Shown: positions 15,420 through 23,385 of the stretch, piece after piece
How positions within the stretch are numbered: the stretch's first letter is position 1
Layout of the letters: every line of letters begins with the position of its first letter
Assembly: GCA_017525805.1 (NCBI GenBank)
Contig: JAFXSH010000174.1
Location: forward strand, 1 to 64,000
Direction of reading: 5' to 3'
Length of the DNA stretch: 64,000 nt
Source of the DNA: Clostridia bacterium
GTDB lineage: Bacteria > Bacillota_A > Clostridia > Christensenellales > Aristaeellaceae
Position numbers and translations under genes: made by a program
The notes under the pieces: model-generated
The model's input: the letters and a program-made list of their open reading frames with translations, nothing else
Database searches by the model: none
Told to the model about the DNA's origin: nothing

Positions 15420-15498
15420 TCAACGCGGAAGCATGGAATCCCTCCTCGGTCAAAATGGAAACAAGGTATTATACACCAGGGGGATGGGGGATTGTCAA
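15420..15498 (-). promoter_or_regulatory. prfC promoter and leader with a four-codon upstream frame
   Basis: On the minus strand TTGACA (15493-15498) and TATAAT (15468-15473) are separated by 19 bases. Downstream, GAGGAGGG is followed six bases later by ATG CTT CCG CGT TGA (15434 to 15420), a complete Met-Leu-Pro-Arg frame ending in UGA. A second AGGAGG serves prfC itself. A translated mini-frame ending just before a termination-factor gene may sense termination efficiency; this is inference. Confidence 0.55.
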
Positions 15499-15580
15499 TC
15501 TTTTTCATTGAAACACGGTTATTTCAACGTAAAAACCGGGTTCAGGGAAGTCATGTTCTCCCCCGGCCCGGTTTCAAGCT

Positions 15581-16459
15581 TCAATCCTCGATGGGATAGG
15601 AATCTTCAAAGGGAATGTATTCATCCGAATGGAAAATCTGATAGATCGTTTCGTAGTGGCTGCCCTCCCGCCAGCCGTTGTCTGTTGGGTGGCCGTGATT
15701 CATGATGATCGTGTCGGGCAGCGCCGCCTGCAATCTTTCAATATCTTCCTTACCGAGATATATGCCCAACTGCGGTATCCAGAGACGTTTGAGCTGCGGC
15801 ATTTCAAACAGGACGGAATAATTGTAGACATTGGTGTACGCAATGTTCAAATCCATCAGGTGCGGCAATTCAGCCAATGGCTTGATGTTCTCAATGGGGC
15901 AAGAGAATAGCTCAAGATATTCCAGGTCTTTCAGCGTACTGAGCACCTGAATGCTATGCAGGTTTTCGTTGCAGGCCAGGATCAGCACCCTAAGTTTGGT
16001 CAAAGGTGCCAGAAAGGAAAGGTCTGTCACATCGTTATGCCCGATATCCAGGGCTCGAAGTTCGGTGCAATATTTTAACACCTCGAAATCTCTGCTTTCA
16101 TGAGGAGCGCAGCCGCCATGCAGGGTGGAAAAGGCGGTTTGATCCGTGCGGATATAGTGCCCATGGGTAATATGGATCGTCCAGCCAAATTTTACGTTGG
16201 GAAAACTTTTGACCAAGCGTTCAATGTCTTTTTTTTCAACAATTGTTGAAAACATATCCACCTTTTTCAGATTCGGCAGCATCCGGAGGAAATCTTCAAA
16301 CGCCTTCCAATCTTCCACGACCTGGAAGCCGAGATCGATTTCCTCCGCGTTCCGGGGAAAGGCGGCATCACCAAAGGAAACCGTGTCCTCTCCCAGCGCA
16401 TGTACGCGGAACATTGAAAGCAGCAATACGGCTGTCAGCAGCAATATGCGTTTTTGCAT
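15581..16459 (-). CDS. Secreted leucine-rich-repeat protein
   Basis: A 292-residue protein with the signal peptide MQKRILLLTAVLLLSMFRVHA. Residues of about 125-230 hold leucine-rich repeats (LRALDIGHNDVTDLSFLAPLTKLRVLILACN, continuing LEYLELFSC and LMDLNIAYTNV), each about 22 residues with the LxxLxLxxN spacing. The C-terminus is acidic. There is no sortase motif or membrane anchor, so it is probably released or loosely surface-bound. It lies downstream of another secreted protein gene on the same strand, separated by a perfect-armed hairpin. Confidence 0.78.
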   Translation of the reverse strand: MQKRILLLTAVLLLSMFRVHALGEDTVSFGDAAFPRNAEEIDLGFQVVEDWKAFEDFLRMLPNLKKVDMFSTIVEKKDIERLVKSFPNVKFGWTIHITHGHYIRTDQTAFSTLHGGCAPHESRDFEVLKYCTELRALDIGHNDVTDLSFLAPLTKLRVLILACNENLHSIQVLSTLKDLEYLELFSCPIENIKPLAELPHLMDLNIAYTNVYNYSVLFEMPQLKRLWIPQLGIYLGKEDIERLQAALPDTIIMNHGHPTDNGWREGSHYETIYQIFHSDEYIPFEDSYPIED

Positions 16460-16488
16460 CCCTTTTCAATCACCTTTCTGAAAATATA

Positions 16489-16558
16489 GGAGGACGATTC
16501 TCTGTGCAGCGTCAGTTCAGTTTCGAGCGGACGCGGCCGGCACATAGAATCGTCCTCC
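16489..16558 (-). terminator. Long-armed hairpin between two secreted-protein genes
   Basis: GGAGGACGATTCT at 16489-16501 pairs with AGAATCGTCCTCC at 16546-16558, extended by TGTGC/GCACA past one mismatch. Read on the minus strand it is followed by TATATTTTC. It may be a partial terminator that lowers expression of the downstream leucine-rich-repeat gene. Confidence 0.5.
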
Positions 16559-16582
16559 GCAGTATGGAAATTGGATTATTGA

Positions 16583-17587
16583 TTATTGAGCGTCAGCCGC
16601 CATCAGAGCGCGCATCGCTTTCTGAAGCGCGACGTGCATGGAGTCGTTTCTGTCAAAAGTGGGATGGAAGATAGGATTCTGATGTTTATAAGAAAGATTG
16701 TTGCAATAGGAAGCTACGTTGCGGATATAAAGCAGCACGTTGGTATCGCCTTCCAGATCTTTTTCGATGCTGACGGGTTCGCCAAACTTGTAGGAGGTGG
16801 CGATAGAAGAGGGTTCTACGCTTTCCACAGAAGCCAGATCATGGAAGAAGGTCAGGAATTCAGATTCATTCTTGAAGTTGGCGTCGACGGTTCCCTGCTT
16901 GTTCAGCCGCCATTCCACGGTCACATTGTCGCCATCCACGTCCACGATCACGACGCCGATCACATACAGGTTGGAGGCTACCAGTTCAAACACCTGCTTG
17001 CCCTGTTTGGTCAGGTCGATCGCGGCGAAGTTGTACCACTTCTTGGTCAGGCCGGGCTTTTCCTGACGGAATTCCAGACCGCCAACGCAGACTGTATTGC
17101 TGGAATACCATTCAATGGAATTCTTTTCGGAAACCGTACCGTCTTTGTTGATTTCAAACCATTTTTCGATTTCTTCATAGACTGCATCCATATCTTCATC
17201 TCGGAAAAGATGCACATAAGGATTATCCCCATTTTGATAATAGGTTGAATAGAAAGCATCTTTTATTTGTTCAAAAGAATCACCGGAAACATAGAATGCC
17301 CACGGAAGCTTTGTTTTGTTCTGAACGAGGCCATCATGTCCCAATGTGTGAAAATAGAGCGTTCCGCTTTTTGTTTCGGAGTTGTCAAAGTTCCATTTGC
17401 CGTTTTCGTACCAGAACGAAGTCCACTTTCCCGCGTTTCCTTTAAGGTCAAGATCGTAAACTGCGTCAGAGTCACCGTAAGGAATATCAATTGGAATGTA
17501 ATCCTCCAACGTTGGCTGTTCCGCGAAAGCTGCGAATGTTGTCAGCAGCAGACCAAGCGCCAAGAGCAGTGCAAATATTCTTTTCAT
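16583..17587 (-). CDS. Secreted protein of unknown function
   Basis: A 334-residue protein with a clear signal peptide (MKRIFALLLALGLLLTTFAAFA, cleavage before EQPTLEDYI). The mature part is rich in aromatic and acidic residues, with few cysteines and no membrane anchor or repeat. I do not recognise a family. A promoter should lie in the AT-rich 250-base gap upstream. The lower GC of the gap and gene compared with neighbours hints at transfer, but only weakly. Confidence 0.7.
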   Translation of the reverse strand: MKRIFALLLALGLLLTTFAAFAEQPTLEDYIPIDIPYGDSDAVYDLDLKGNAGKWTSFWYENGKWNFDNSETKSGTLYFHTLGHDGLVQNKTKLPWAFYVSGDSFEQIKDAFYSTYYQNGDNPYVHLFRDEDMDAVYEEIEKWFEINKDGTVSEKNSIEWYSSNTVCVGGLEFRQEKPGLTKKWYNFAAIDLTKQGKQVFELVASNLYVIGVVIVDVDGDNVTVEWRLNKQGTVDANFKNESEFLTFFHDLASVESVEPSSIATSYKFGEPVSIEKDLEGDTNVLLYIRNVASYCNNLSYKHQNPIFHPTFDRNDSMHVALQKAMRALMAADAQ

Positions 17588-17841
17588 GAGTATGCATCCT
17601 TTCCCTTTTTTATTCTGGCTTTTCTCTTGCCAACCCCATTATATTCTGAAAGTAATATAAAGTCAATACCCAAAGAAAATATTTTTCTTTCAAGAGGTAA
17701 ATAATGGGCCCAATTTGGATGGGCTTAAAAGGGTGAATATTTACATCTCAATAGTAATTTATTTTTCATGACTTTTATGAAACTATTGCGGACAATTTGA
17801 AAATGATATGATGTAGAAAAAGAAAGAACGAGGTTTTCGTT

Positions 17842-18177
17842 ATGGATGTCGGCGCAAGAATCGTGGAATTAAGAAAAAAGATTGGCTTAAGCCAATATGG
17901 CTTGCAAAAACGGACAGGAATCTCACAGGGGTCGTTGAGCCAATATGAAGCTGGGTTGAAGATTCCGGGAACAGACACCATTGAAAGGATTTGCGACGGC
18001 CTGGGCATATCAATGGCGGAATTTTTTGAAATCAACACGGATGAAAGCATGCAGCGCATCGCTTTGGACGATCGCGAAAGAAATCTGGTGGCCTGTTACC
18101 GGGTGCTGACCGAAGCGCAGAAAAAGGATATTTTAACGGTGCTGAATGTTCTGGCCGATCAGTCCGGCGACGAATGA
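17842..18177 (+). CDS. XRE-family transcriptional regulator
   Basis: A 111-residue protein with a helix-turn-helix at residues 5-60: IVELRKKIGLSQYGLQKRTGISQGSLSQYEAGLKIPGTDTIERICDGLGIS, followed by a short helical C-terminal part. It is typical of Cro/C1-type regulators of unknown target. ACGAGG lies about 10 bases before the ATG. A second, shorter XRE gene begins 16 bases after its stop. Such pairs often govern mobile or defence genes, but none are next to them here. Confidence 0.88.
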   Translation: MDVGARIVELRKKIGLSQYGLQKRTGISQGSLSQYEAGLKIPGTDTIERICDGLGISMAEFFEINTDESMQRIALDDRERNLVACYRVLTEAQKKDILTVLNVLADQSGDE

Positions 18178-18192
18178 AGGAAGTGAATTGCC

Positions 18193-18408
18193 GTGGACTA
18201 CTGCAAAATCATGCGTGATCTGCGGGAAGACGCCGATCTGACCCAGCAGCAGGTGGCCGACGTGCTGGGCACATCCCAAACGATGTATGCGCGCTATGAA
18301 CGCGGGGCCAACGAATTGCCCATTCACCATTTGATCACGCTGTGCCGGTTTTATCATGTCACTTCGGATTATTTCCTGGGGCTTGCTCCAAAAGCAATGC
18401 AAAAATAA
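18193..18408 (+). CDS. Short XRE-family regulator
   Basis: A 71-residue protein that is essentially one helix-turn-helix domain: IMRDLREDADLTQQQVADVLGTSQTMYARYERGANELPIHHLITLCRFYHVTSDYFLGL. The GTG start at 18193 is chosen for GAAGGAAG upstream. It follows another XRE gene by 16 bases in the same operon and is closed by a terminator hairpin. The two proteins could act on the same or neighbouring operators. Confidence 0.88.
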   Translation: MDYCKIMRDLREDADLTQQQVADVLGTSQTMYARYERGANELPIHHLITLCRFYHVTSDYFLGLAPKAMQK

Positions 18409-18409
18409 C

Positions 18410-18452
18410 GCGCCCGACTGGAAACGGACATCGTTCCAGACAGGCGCTTTTT
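18410..18452 (+). terminator. Intrinsic terminator after the XRE pair
   Basis: GCGCC and CTGGAA pair with TTCCAG and GGCGC around CGGACATCG, followed directly by TTTTT. It lies at the stop codon of the short XRE gene. Confidence 0.85.
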
Positions 18453-18505
18453 CTCCTTATGAGCACAGTTTTTGTTGAAAAATGGTAAAAAATGGTGACC
18501 TATAT

Positions 18506-18569
18506 GGCTTTCTCGAAAGGGGGTCTGGGGGAAACCGCTCTTTGGCCGCCAAAGAGCGGTTTCCCCCAG
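18506..18569. repeat. Dispersed palindromic repeat, family 1, copy C
   Basis: The lead-in GGCTTTCTCGAAAGGGGG is followed by perfect arms CTGGGGGAAACCGCTCTTTG and its complement around a short loop. It lies between converging genes (XRE pair and the metallo-beta-lactamase-fold protein). Confidence 0.87.
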
Positions 18570-18584
18570 AAATACCTATGATCT

Positions 18585-19454
18585 TCAAAATTCATACAAA
18601 GTCTGATTGATATACCAGTCTGTGCCGTCGCATTCCAGCACGATGGTGCCGTCGCCGGAGAACTGGATGGGGATTTTGCGGTAGGTGGCCTGATTTTGGG
18701 TTTTTTCCACCCTGTCGCCGTGATAATTGGTGCACCAGATGTAACCGGGGTCCACGGCGGTGAGGAAATCGCCCACCATGGGGGTGATGCCGTGGTGGGG
18801 AGCTTTCACCACGTCCACCTTGAGAAACTCGGCGCCCAGGGTTTCCAAAAAGTATTTTTGGGTATCCCCGGTGATATCCGCAGTGAACAGAGCCGAACAA
18901 TCCCCGAAAACCAGTTTAGCCGCGCCGGACTGGGCGTTCATGCTGAACCCTTCCGCCCAGAAAAACACGGTCAGTTCCGCGCCGCCCAAGGTGAGCACGC
19001 TGCCGTTTTCCAGCTGCCGGTAAGGGATGCCCGCCTTGTCCAGGGCGTTCATGGCCTTTTTCTGGTTCCCTTCCGTATCTTTTACATCCTTTGGGAACAC
19101 GGACAGGAATTCGTCCACCTCAAAGCCGTATGTCATCAGCATCCGCAAGCCGTCAATGTGGTCGTCATGGGGATGGGTGCTGAACAGGTATTTAAAATGG
19201 GTGATGCCCCGGTCATTCAGGGCGTCCCGCAGCTTTTCCCGGTATTTGTAGGGCCCGCCGTCGATCATCATGCATTCGCCGCCCGCTTCCAGCAGCATGC
19301 AGTCCCCTTCCCCGGTGCGGAACACCGTGATCCTGAGCAGATCACGCTGCTGCCAATCCTCTGGCGGGTCCTGCTTCACATACACCTGGGCCTGGGCGGG
19401 CAGGACGGAAAGCAGCAGGCAAAGGGCCAACAAGACGGAAAAGAATTGTTTCAT
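18585..19454 (-). CDS. Secreted metallo-beta-lactamase-fold protein (ComEC/Rec2-like)
   Basis: A 289-residue exported protein. The start at 19454 follows GAAGGAG and gives a signal peptide (MKQFFSVLLALCLLLSVLPAQAQ). The mature domain has the metal-binding motif STHPHDDHIDG, a later Asp in LFTADITGD and APHHG, the set found in ComEC C-terminal domains and related extracellular hydrolases. There are no membrane helices of ComEC, so it is a stand-alone secreted domain, possibly a nuclease or phosphodiesterase. It starts 14 bases after the GNAT gene and is probably cotranscribed with it. Confidence 0.85.
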   Translation of the reverse strand: MKQFFSVLLALCLLLSVLPAQAQVYVKQDPPEDWQQRDLLRITVFRTGEGDCMLLEAGGECMMIDGGPYKYREKLRDALNDRGITHFKYLFSTHPHDDHIDGLRMLMTYGFEVDEFLSVFPKDVKDTEGNQKKAMNALDKAGIPYRQLENGSVLTLGGAELTVFFWAEGFSMNAQSGAAKLVFGDCSALFTADITGDTQKYFLETLGAEFLKVDVVKAPHHGITPMVGDFLTAVDPGYIWCTNYHGDRVEKTQNQATYRKIPIQFSGDGTIVLECDGTDWYINQTLYEF

Positions 19455-19468
19455 TCGGGCGTACTCCT

Positions 19469-20599
19469 TCAAAATTGATCTGCTGTCGGAATATCCAGCG
19501 GCAGGGGCAGCCAGCACCGCAGCAGGGGGTCGCGGACGGTGAGCATGGAGAGGGGCGAAAAGAACAGGGCGGTGGCCTGCTTTTCCGAGAGGGAAAGCAT
19601 CGGCGCGTCATCGGTGGGGGAAACCCGCGTTTGATTGGCTGTTACTTCCAGCGCCCAGGTGCCTGTCCCCTCCACCCGGATCACGCGCCTGCCCTCCGGC
19701 AGGGGGACGATCGCATGGCGGAAGGAAAGCGCCGCGTTCAGGGTGAGTTCCCAGTTCAGCACCCGCAGCATTTGATGACCGCTGACTTCGCAGCCTTCGG
19801 CAAAAGCGTTCAGGGCGGCGGCGCGTTCCAGATGCCAGCCGGGGCACTTCACGGCGCACCGGGGCCGGTTTTCCATCCAGGCGCGGATCACTTGGGGCAG
19901 CAGGGCTTCGTCCCGGAGCACCAATTCCGTGATTTCGTTGTCCATAGCGACCAGATAACCCACCAAATTTCCCTTTTGATCCCGGACGGCCCAGGCCGCG
20001 CTGTTATAGGTGCGCAGGGTGTCATAAAACAGTTCCCGGGAACGCAGGCAGCGGGCAGGCTGGGCCGCGTACAAATCGTAAAGCGCGTCCAGGGCGGGAT
20101 CATCCGGCCCGGACAATGGCGCAAGCTCCGCCGGAGTTACATCTTTTAGGGCGTGGCGCACGTTAGCCGCGTTGACGGAAAACTGGAGGCCCAGATCCGC
20201 TTTTTCAAATCCGTGGTAATTGTACCGCTGCCGCTGGCCGCCCAGCGCCATGAAATCAAGGCCCGTCTGCCTGGCGTGCTCCGCCTGCATAGCCATCAGC
20301 GCCCGCATGAGCCCCTGCTTTTCAAACCGGGGATGCACCGCCACCGAGCCGATATAACCGCCCCGCAGGGTATTGCCGTCCTGCCCCATTTGAACATCAA
20401 TGGGCAGCATGGCCACCGTGCCCCGGATGCGTCCGTCTACCTCCGCCACGGCGTGGAACCGGGAAAAACCGGGATGGGCGTACACTTTGGGAATCAGCCG
20501 GGTGAAATCGTGGGGCCGGGCTTTCTGGCTGAACACAGCGTTGATCAGGTCCAGGATTTCTTCTTCCTCATCGGACCGGGCAAAACGGTAATCGGTCAT
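19469..20599 (-). CDS. GNAT-family N-acetyltransferase (Eis-like architecture)
   Basis: A 376-residue protein. The N-terminal acetyltransferase domain has the acetyl-CoA loop region IGSVAVHPRFEKQGLMRALM (V-x-P-x-x-x-x-x-G) and FMALGGQRQRYNYHGFEKAD, a hallmark of the Eis-like group with two GNAT domains and a sterol-carrier-like C-terminus. Eis proteins acetylate amines, including aminoglycosides and peptides, but the substrate here is unknown. The start at 20599 is chosen for GGAGGGA upstream instead of the ATG five codons earlier. It is followed by the secreted metallo-beta-lactamase-fold gene. Confidence 0.85.
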   Translation of the reverse strand: MTDYRFARSDEEEEILDLINAVFSQKARPHDFTRLIPKVYAHPGFSRFHAVAEVDGRIRGTVAMLPIDVQMGQDGNTLRGGYIGSVAVHPRFEKQGLMRALMAMQAEHARQTGLDFMALGGQRQRYNYHGFEKADLGLQFSVNAANVRHALKDVTPAELAPLSGPDDPALDALYDLYAAQPARCLRSRELFYDTLRTYNSAAWAVRDQKGNLVGYLVAMDNEITELVLRDEALLPQVIRAWMENRPRCAVKCPGWHLERAAALNAFAEGCEVSGHQMLRVLNWELTLNAALSFRHAIVPLPEGRRVIRVEGTGTWALEVTANQTRVSPTDDAPMLSLSEKQATALFFSPLSMLTVRDPLLRCWLPLPLDIPTADQF

Positions 20600-20699
20600 A
20601 AAAATTCCCTCCATGGCGGACGCGCAAAAATACGTTGCCTACAAATTATATACGCAACCGAAAAAAAACGCAAGCCGCGCAGCTATTCAGTTTTCAACT

Positions 20700-21115
20700 T
20701 CGTAACGATACCGATAGGGACCTTGGAGGCGTTGCCTCCAAACCACCACAAGGGGGTTGAACCCCCTTGACCCCTTACCCGCGGAACAGGCTTTCACGCG
20801 GTGAACAAACAATTTTCCGCTGTTGCTTGGCAGGAATGGCCAAACTTGCTGCTGTTGTGCTTCTGGCCCGGCCGCTGAAAGCGGCCAACCCGGATGCAAA
20901 GCATCCGGGGAAAGCCGGGAAATAATCCCCAGGAAAAAGCGAGCTTTTTCCCTGGGATTTTTCCGGCTTTCTGTGGGCCGGAAGCTTTCAAACTATCGTA
21001 AACTCCAGCGTGGCAGGCGGTGTTCGTTTGGAACATCCATGCAAGCTGTTTCGCTAAGTGAGGGTCCAGGGGCGTCACGCCCCTGGCGCAGGTCTGGGCG
21101 CGCGGAGCGCCCAGG
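20700..21115. repeat. Cluster of six short and long hairpins in a 600-base gene-free gap
   Basis: Perfect or near-perfect palindromes follow each other: TTGGAGGC-GTT-GCCTCCAA (20723-20741), CAAGGGGG...CCCCCTTG (20749-20769), CCGGATGC...GCATCCGG (20890-20908), a large hairpin AAAGCCGG...CCGGCTTT (20911-20972) enclosing CCCAGGAAAAAGC...GCTTTTTCCCTGGG, CCAGGGGCG...CGCCCCTGG (21066-21086) and CTGGGCGC...GCGCCCAG (21094-21114). No gene is supported. The CAAGGGGG unit recurs in the cluster at 44085. Confidence 0.8.
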
Positions 21116-21141
21116 GGTTCCTACGTTTTCAACCCCGCCGC

Positions 21142-21170
21142 TTGCATTTGATCCGGGAAAATGCTATAAT
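21142..21170 (+). promoter_or_regulatory. Promoter of the CNNM-type transporter gene
   Basis: TTGCAT (21142-21147) and TATAAT (21165-21170) are 17 bases apart, with an extended -10 TG. The ATG at 21169 lies inside the -10 box, so it cannot be the translation start. This decides for the TTG at 21202. Confidence 0.85.
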
Positions 21171-21201
21171 GCAATCACTTTTCAAGTGGGAGGGAATTTT
21201 C

Positions 21202-22542
21202 TTGGAAGACCCGATAGGCCGATGGTTTCTGGAAGTTCTGATACTCGGTCTTTGCGGCCTGCTGGCGCTGTGTCAGGCCGCGCTGACAAACGCAAATGAG
21301 GGAAAAATCCGCGCTGTCGCCTCGGAAGGGGACGGGAGGGCGAAAAAACTGCTGCCATTTTTGGATCAGCCCGAGCCGGTGATCGCCCTGCGGGGCCTGC
21401 GCACCCTGTGCCTGCTGCTGTCCGCCGCTTTAGGAGTGGAGTTGTGCCAGGGAGCGGGCCTGCCCTTCGCCGGGGCGGCGGTGATTTTCTGCCTGATCGC
21501 CGCGCCGCTGATCATTGTTTTGTGTAAAATGACCCCGGAAAAGGTGGGGCGCAAGCGGGCGGATCAAATCGCCCTGACCATGCGGCCTATGATCGCTTTC
21601 GTTACCCGGATCATGACGCCTTTTACCGCTTTGGAGCGCCTGGCGGCCCGGCACCTGGCCCGGCTGTTCGGCGTCGATCCCCACGCTCCGGATGAAGAAG
21701 TGACGGAGGAAGAAATCCGTGCCATGGTGGATATGGGCGGGGAAAACGGCGTGATCGAAAGCGACGAGCGGGAAATGATCAAGAATGTGTTCGATTTCGG
21801 CGACCTGACCGCCGCGGACTGCATGACCCACCGCACCGACGTGACCGCCATCTGGATCGGGGACGACCAGGAAACCATCCTGGAAACCATCAAGGAAAGC
21901 GGCCTTTCCCGGTTCCCGGTGTACAAGGACGATATCGACGATATCATTGGCGTGCTGTCCACCCGGGAATATCTGCTGAACATGAGCGACAAGCGGCCCA
22001 AGCCCTTGCGCGCCCTGCTTCGCGATCCCTATTTCGTGCCGGAAACCGTGCCCACGGACGTGCTGCTGCGAAACATGCAGCACGTCAAGACCCACATCGC
22101 CATCGTGGTGGACGAGTACGGCGGCATGAGCGGCATCATCACCATGGAAGATTTGCTGGAAGAAATCGTGGGCAATATCTACGACGAATTCGACCCGGCG
22201 GCGGAAAGCGAAATTCAGCCTTTGGGCGACGATACCTGGCGCGTCAACGGCGGGGTGGAGCTGGAGGCGGTAGCCGAAGCACTGAACATTACGCTGCCGG
22301 AGGACGAGGATTACGATACCTTGGGCGGCCTGATTTTCAGCCGTTTTTCCACCATCCCCCAGGATGGCGCCACGCCGAGCGTGACCCTGTACTGCACGGA
22401 GGACGGGGAAGCGCCTGAGGAGGGCGAAGCGGACCGGATCGAGATCCAGGTGGAAACCATTTTGGACCGACGGGTGGAATGGGCCAAGGTGCGCGTGATC
22501 CGCGCAGGAGATACGGACAGCGGAACGGAAGAAGCGGATTAA
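21202..22542 (+). CDS. CNNM/CorC-type membrane protein (DUF21, paired CBS, CorC domains)
   Basis: A 446-residue protein. The DUF21 membrane domain (about residues 1-165) has several helices including LILGLCGLLALCQAALTNANEGK. Two CBS domains follow (MTHRTDVTAIWIGDD, then VPTDVLLRNMQHVKTHIAIVVDEYGGMSGIITMEDLLEEIVGNIYDEFD), and a C-terminal CorC/HlyC transporter-associated domain ends the protein. The family is linked to magnesium and cobalt transport. The TTG start at 21202 is chosen because GGGAGGG lies 7 bases upstream and the nearest ATG is inside the promoter. Confidence 0.92.
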   Translation: MEDPIGRWFLEVLILGLCGLLALCQAALTNANEGKIRAVASEGDGRAKKLLPFLDQPEPVIALRGLRTLCLLLSAALGVELCQGAGLPFAGAAVIFCLIAAPLIIVLCKMTPEKVGRKRADQIALTMRPMIAFVTRIMTPFTALERLAARHLARLFGVDPHAPDEEVTEEEIRAMVDMGGENGVIESDEREMIKNVFDFGDLTAADCMTHRTDVTAIWIGDDQETILETIKESGLSRFPVYKDDIDDIIGVLSTREYLLNMSDKRPKPLRALLRDPYFVPETVPTDVLLRNMQHVKTHIAIVVDEYGGMSGIITMEDLLEEIVGNIYDEFDPAAESEIQPLGDDTWRVNGGVELEAVAEALNITLPEDEDYDTLGGLIFSRFSTIPQDGATPSVTLYCTEDGEAPEEGEADRIEIQVETILDRRVEWAKVRVIRAGDTDSGTEEAD

Positions 22543-22587
22543 CAGGGACGGAAGCAATCGAGACCAACTTGCAAAGGATGAAGTCAT

Positions 22588-23073
22588 ATGTGGATTTGCC
22601 AACGGTGTCAAACAGAAAACCGGGACAGCGTGCGGATGTGCCCGGTGTGCGGGACTGCCCGCGCAGCGGGACGGTTTGGGTCCGCCCCGCGGCAGCGTTC
22701 GGGCATGGCTTCCGCGCCTCGGGTAACGGCGGCCCAGCCCGTGCAATCCCAGGAGCCATCCCAGCCCAGCCCCGTCCGGTCCGGGTACCAGCCGCCGGAG
22801 GAAAACGTTCGCGCGCCGCATCGGAAAGGCGGCGGGTTTTCCCGACTGGTGGGTGGTTTGCTGTGCGTGCTGCTGCCCGCCATAACGCTGGCGCTGGCCT
22901 GGCAGCAGCGGGAAACGCTGTTTTCTGTTCTGACGCCCCTGTTTACCGGCACGGAAGCCCCCGATTGGCTGAACTGGACCTGCTACGGCGCGCTTTCCCT
23001 GACCGCTGCATTGCTCGCCCTGCTGCCGGGACTGTGGACGCTTTTACTTATTGCTCGCCCAACTAAATCGTGA
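22588..23073 (+). CDS. Zinc-ribbon membrane protein whose end lies in a palindromic repeat
   Basis: A 161-residue protein. The N-terminus is a zinc ribbon, CQRC...CPVC (residues 4-22), followed by a Pro/Ser-rich linker to about residue 80 and two hydrophobic helices (SRLVGGLLCVLLPAITLALA and LSLTAALLALLPGLWTLLLI). I do not recognise a specific function. The last residues (about eight, LIARPTKS) and the stop are supplied by the left arm of a 165-base palindromic element starting at 23048, so the original C-terminus was probably different. It follows the CNNM gene by 45 bases. Confidence 0.72.
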   Translation: MWICQRCQTENRDSVRMCPVCGTARAAGRFGSAPRQRSGMASAPRVTAAQPVQSQEPSQPSPVRSGYQPPEENVRAPHRKGGGFSRLVGGLLCVLLPAITLALAWQQRETLFSVLTPLFTGTEAPDWLNWTCYGALSLTAALLALLPGLWTLLLIARPTKS

Positions 23074-23212
23074 ATTATTTGCGGGCGATAAACCATCCCA
23101 TATTGCGTCACTCAACCTCGAAATACGTCCAGTATTCCTTCGGTTTCGTTCCTTATCTGGGATGGTTTCTCATCCCGCCTCTAAATTCACGATTTAATTG
23201 GTCGAGCAATAA
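23048..23212. mobile_element. 165-base palindromic element (MITE-like)
   Basis: The ends TTATTGCTCG and CGAGCAATAA are perfect inverted repeats. The arms stay paired for about 53 bases each with few mismatches (AAATCGTGAATT with AATTCACGATTT, AACCATCCCA with TGGGATGGTT). The centre is a 55-base segment containing ACGTCCAGTATTCCTTCGG. It codes for nothing. It supplies the 3' end of the zinc-ribbon gene, which suggests insertion. Confidence 0.8.
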
Positions 23213-23234
23213 TAGGAAAAACAGATGAAAGAAT

Positions 23235-23343
23235 GCTTTAAGTCAGTTTGGAGTTATATACAGTGAGTATATTCTGTTCTCTGAATTTACAACGTGAAAG
23301 CGTAAATCAAAATAAAACTCCACACTCCACGCTTGCTTAAAGG
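23235..23343. repeat. Dispersed inverted repeat, family 2, copy 2
   Basis: CTTTAAGTCAGTTTGGAGTTATATACAGTGA on the left (pieces CTTTAAG and GGAGTTATATA) and AATAAAACTCCACACTCCAC, then CTTAAAG, on the right match the layout of the element at 6299. The left arm is shorter by one GGAGGGTGGAG unit. Together with the preceding palindrome it fills the 312-base gap before the aldolase gene. Confidence 0.72.
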
Positions 23344-23385
23344 GCGCTTGAAATCGATAGAACTACAGGAAAGAAGGACTTCACA

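Noticed and set aside
20823..21299. 158-codon frame in the hairpin cluster
   Set aside because: It runs through several palindromes and the CNNM promoter, and its translation is low-complexity Arg/Gly/Pro-rich.
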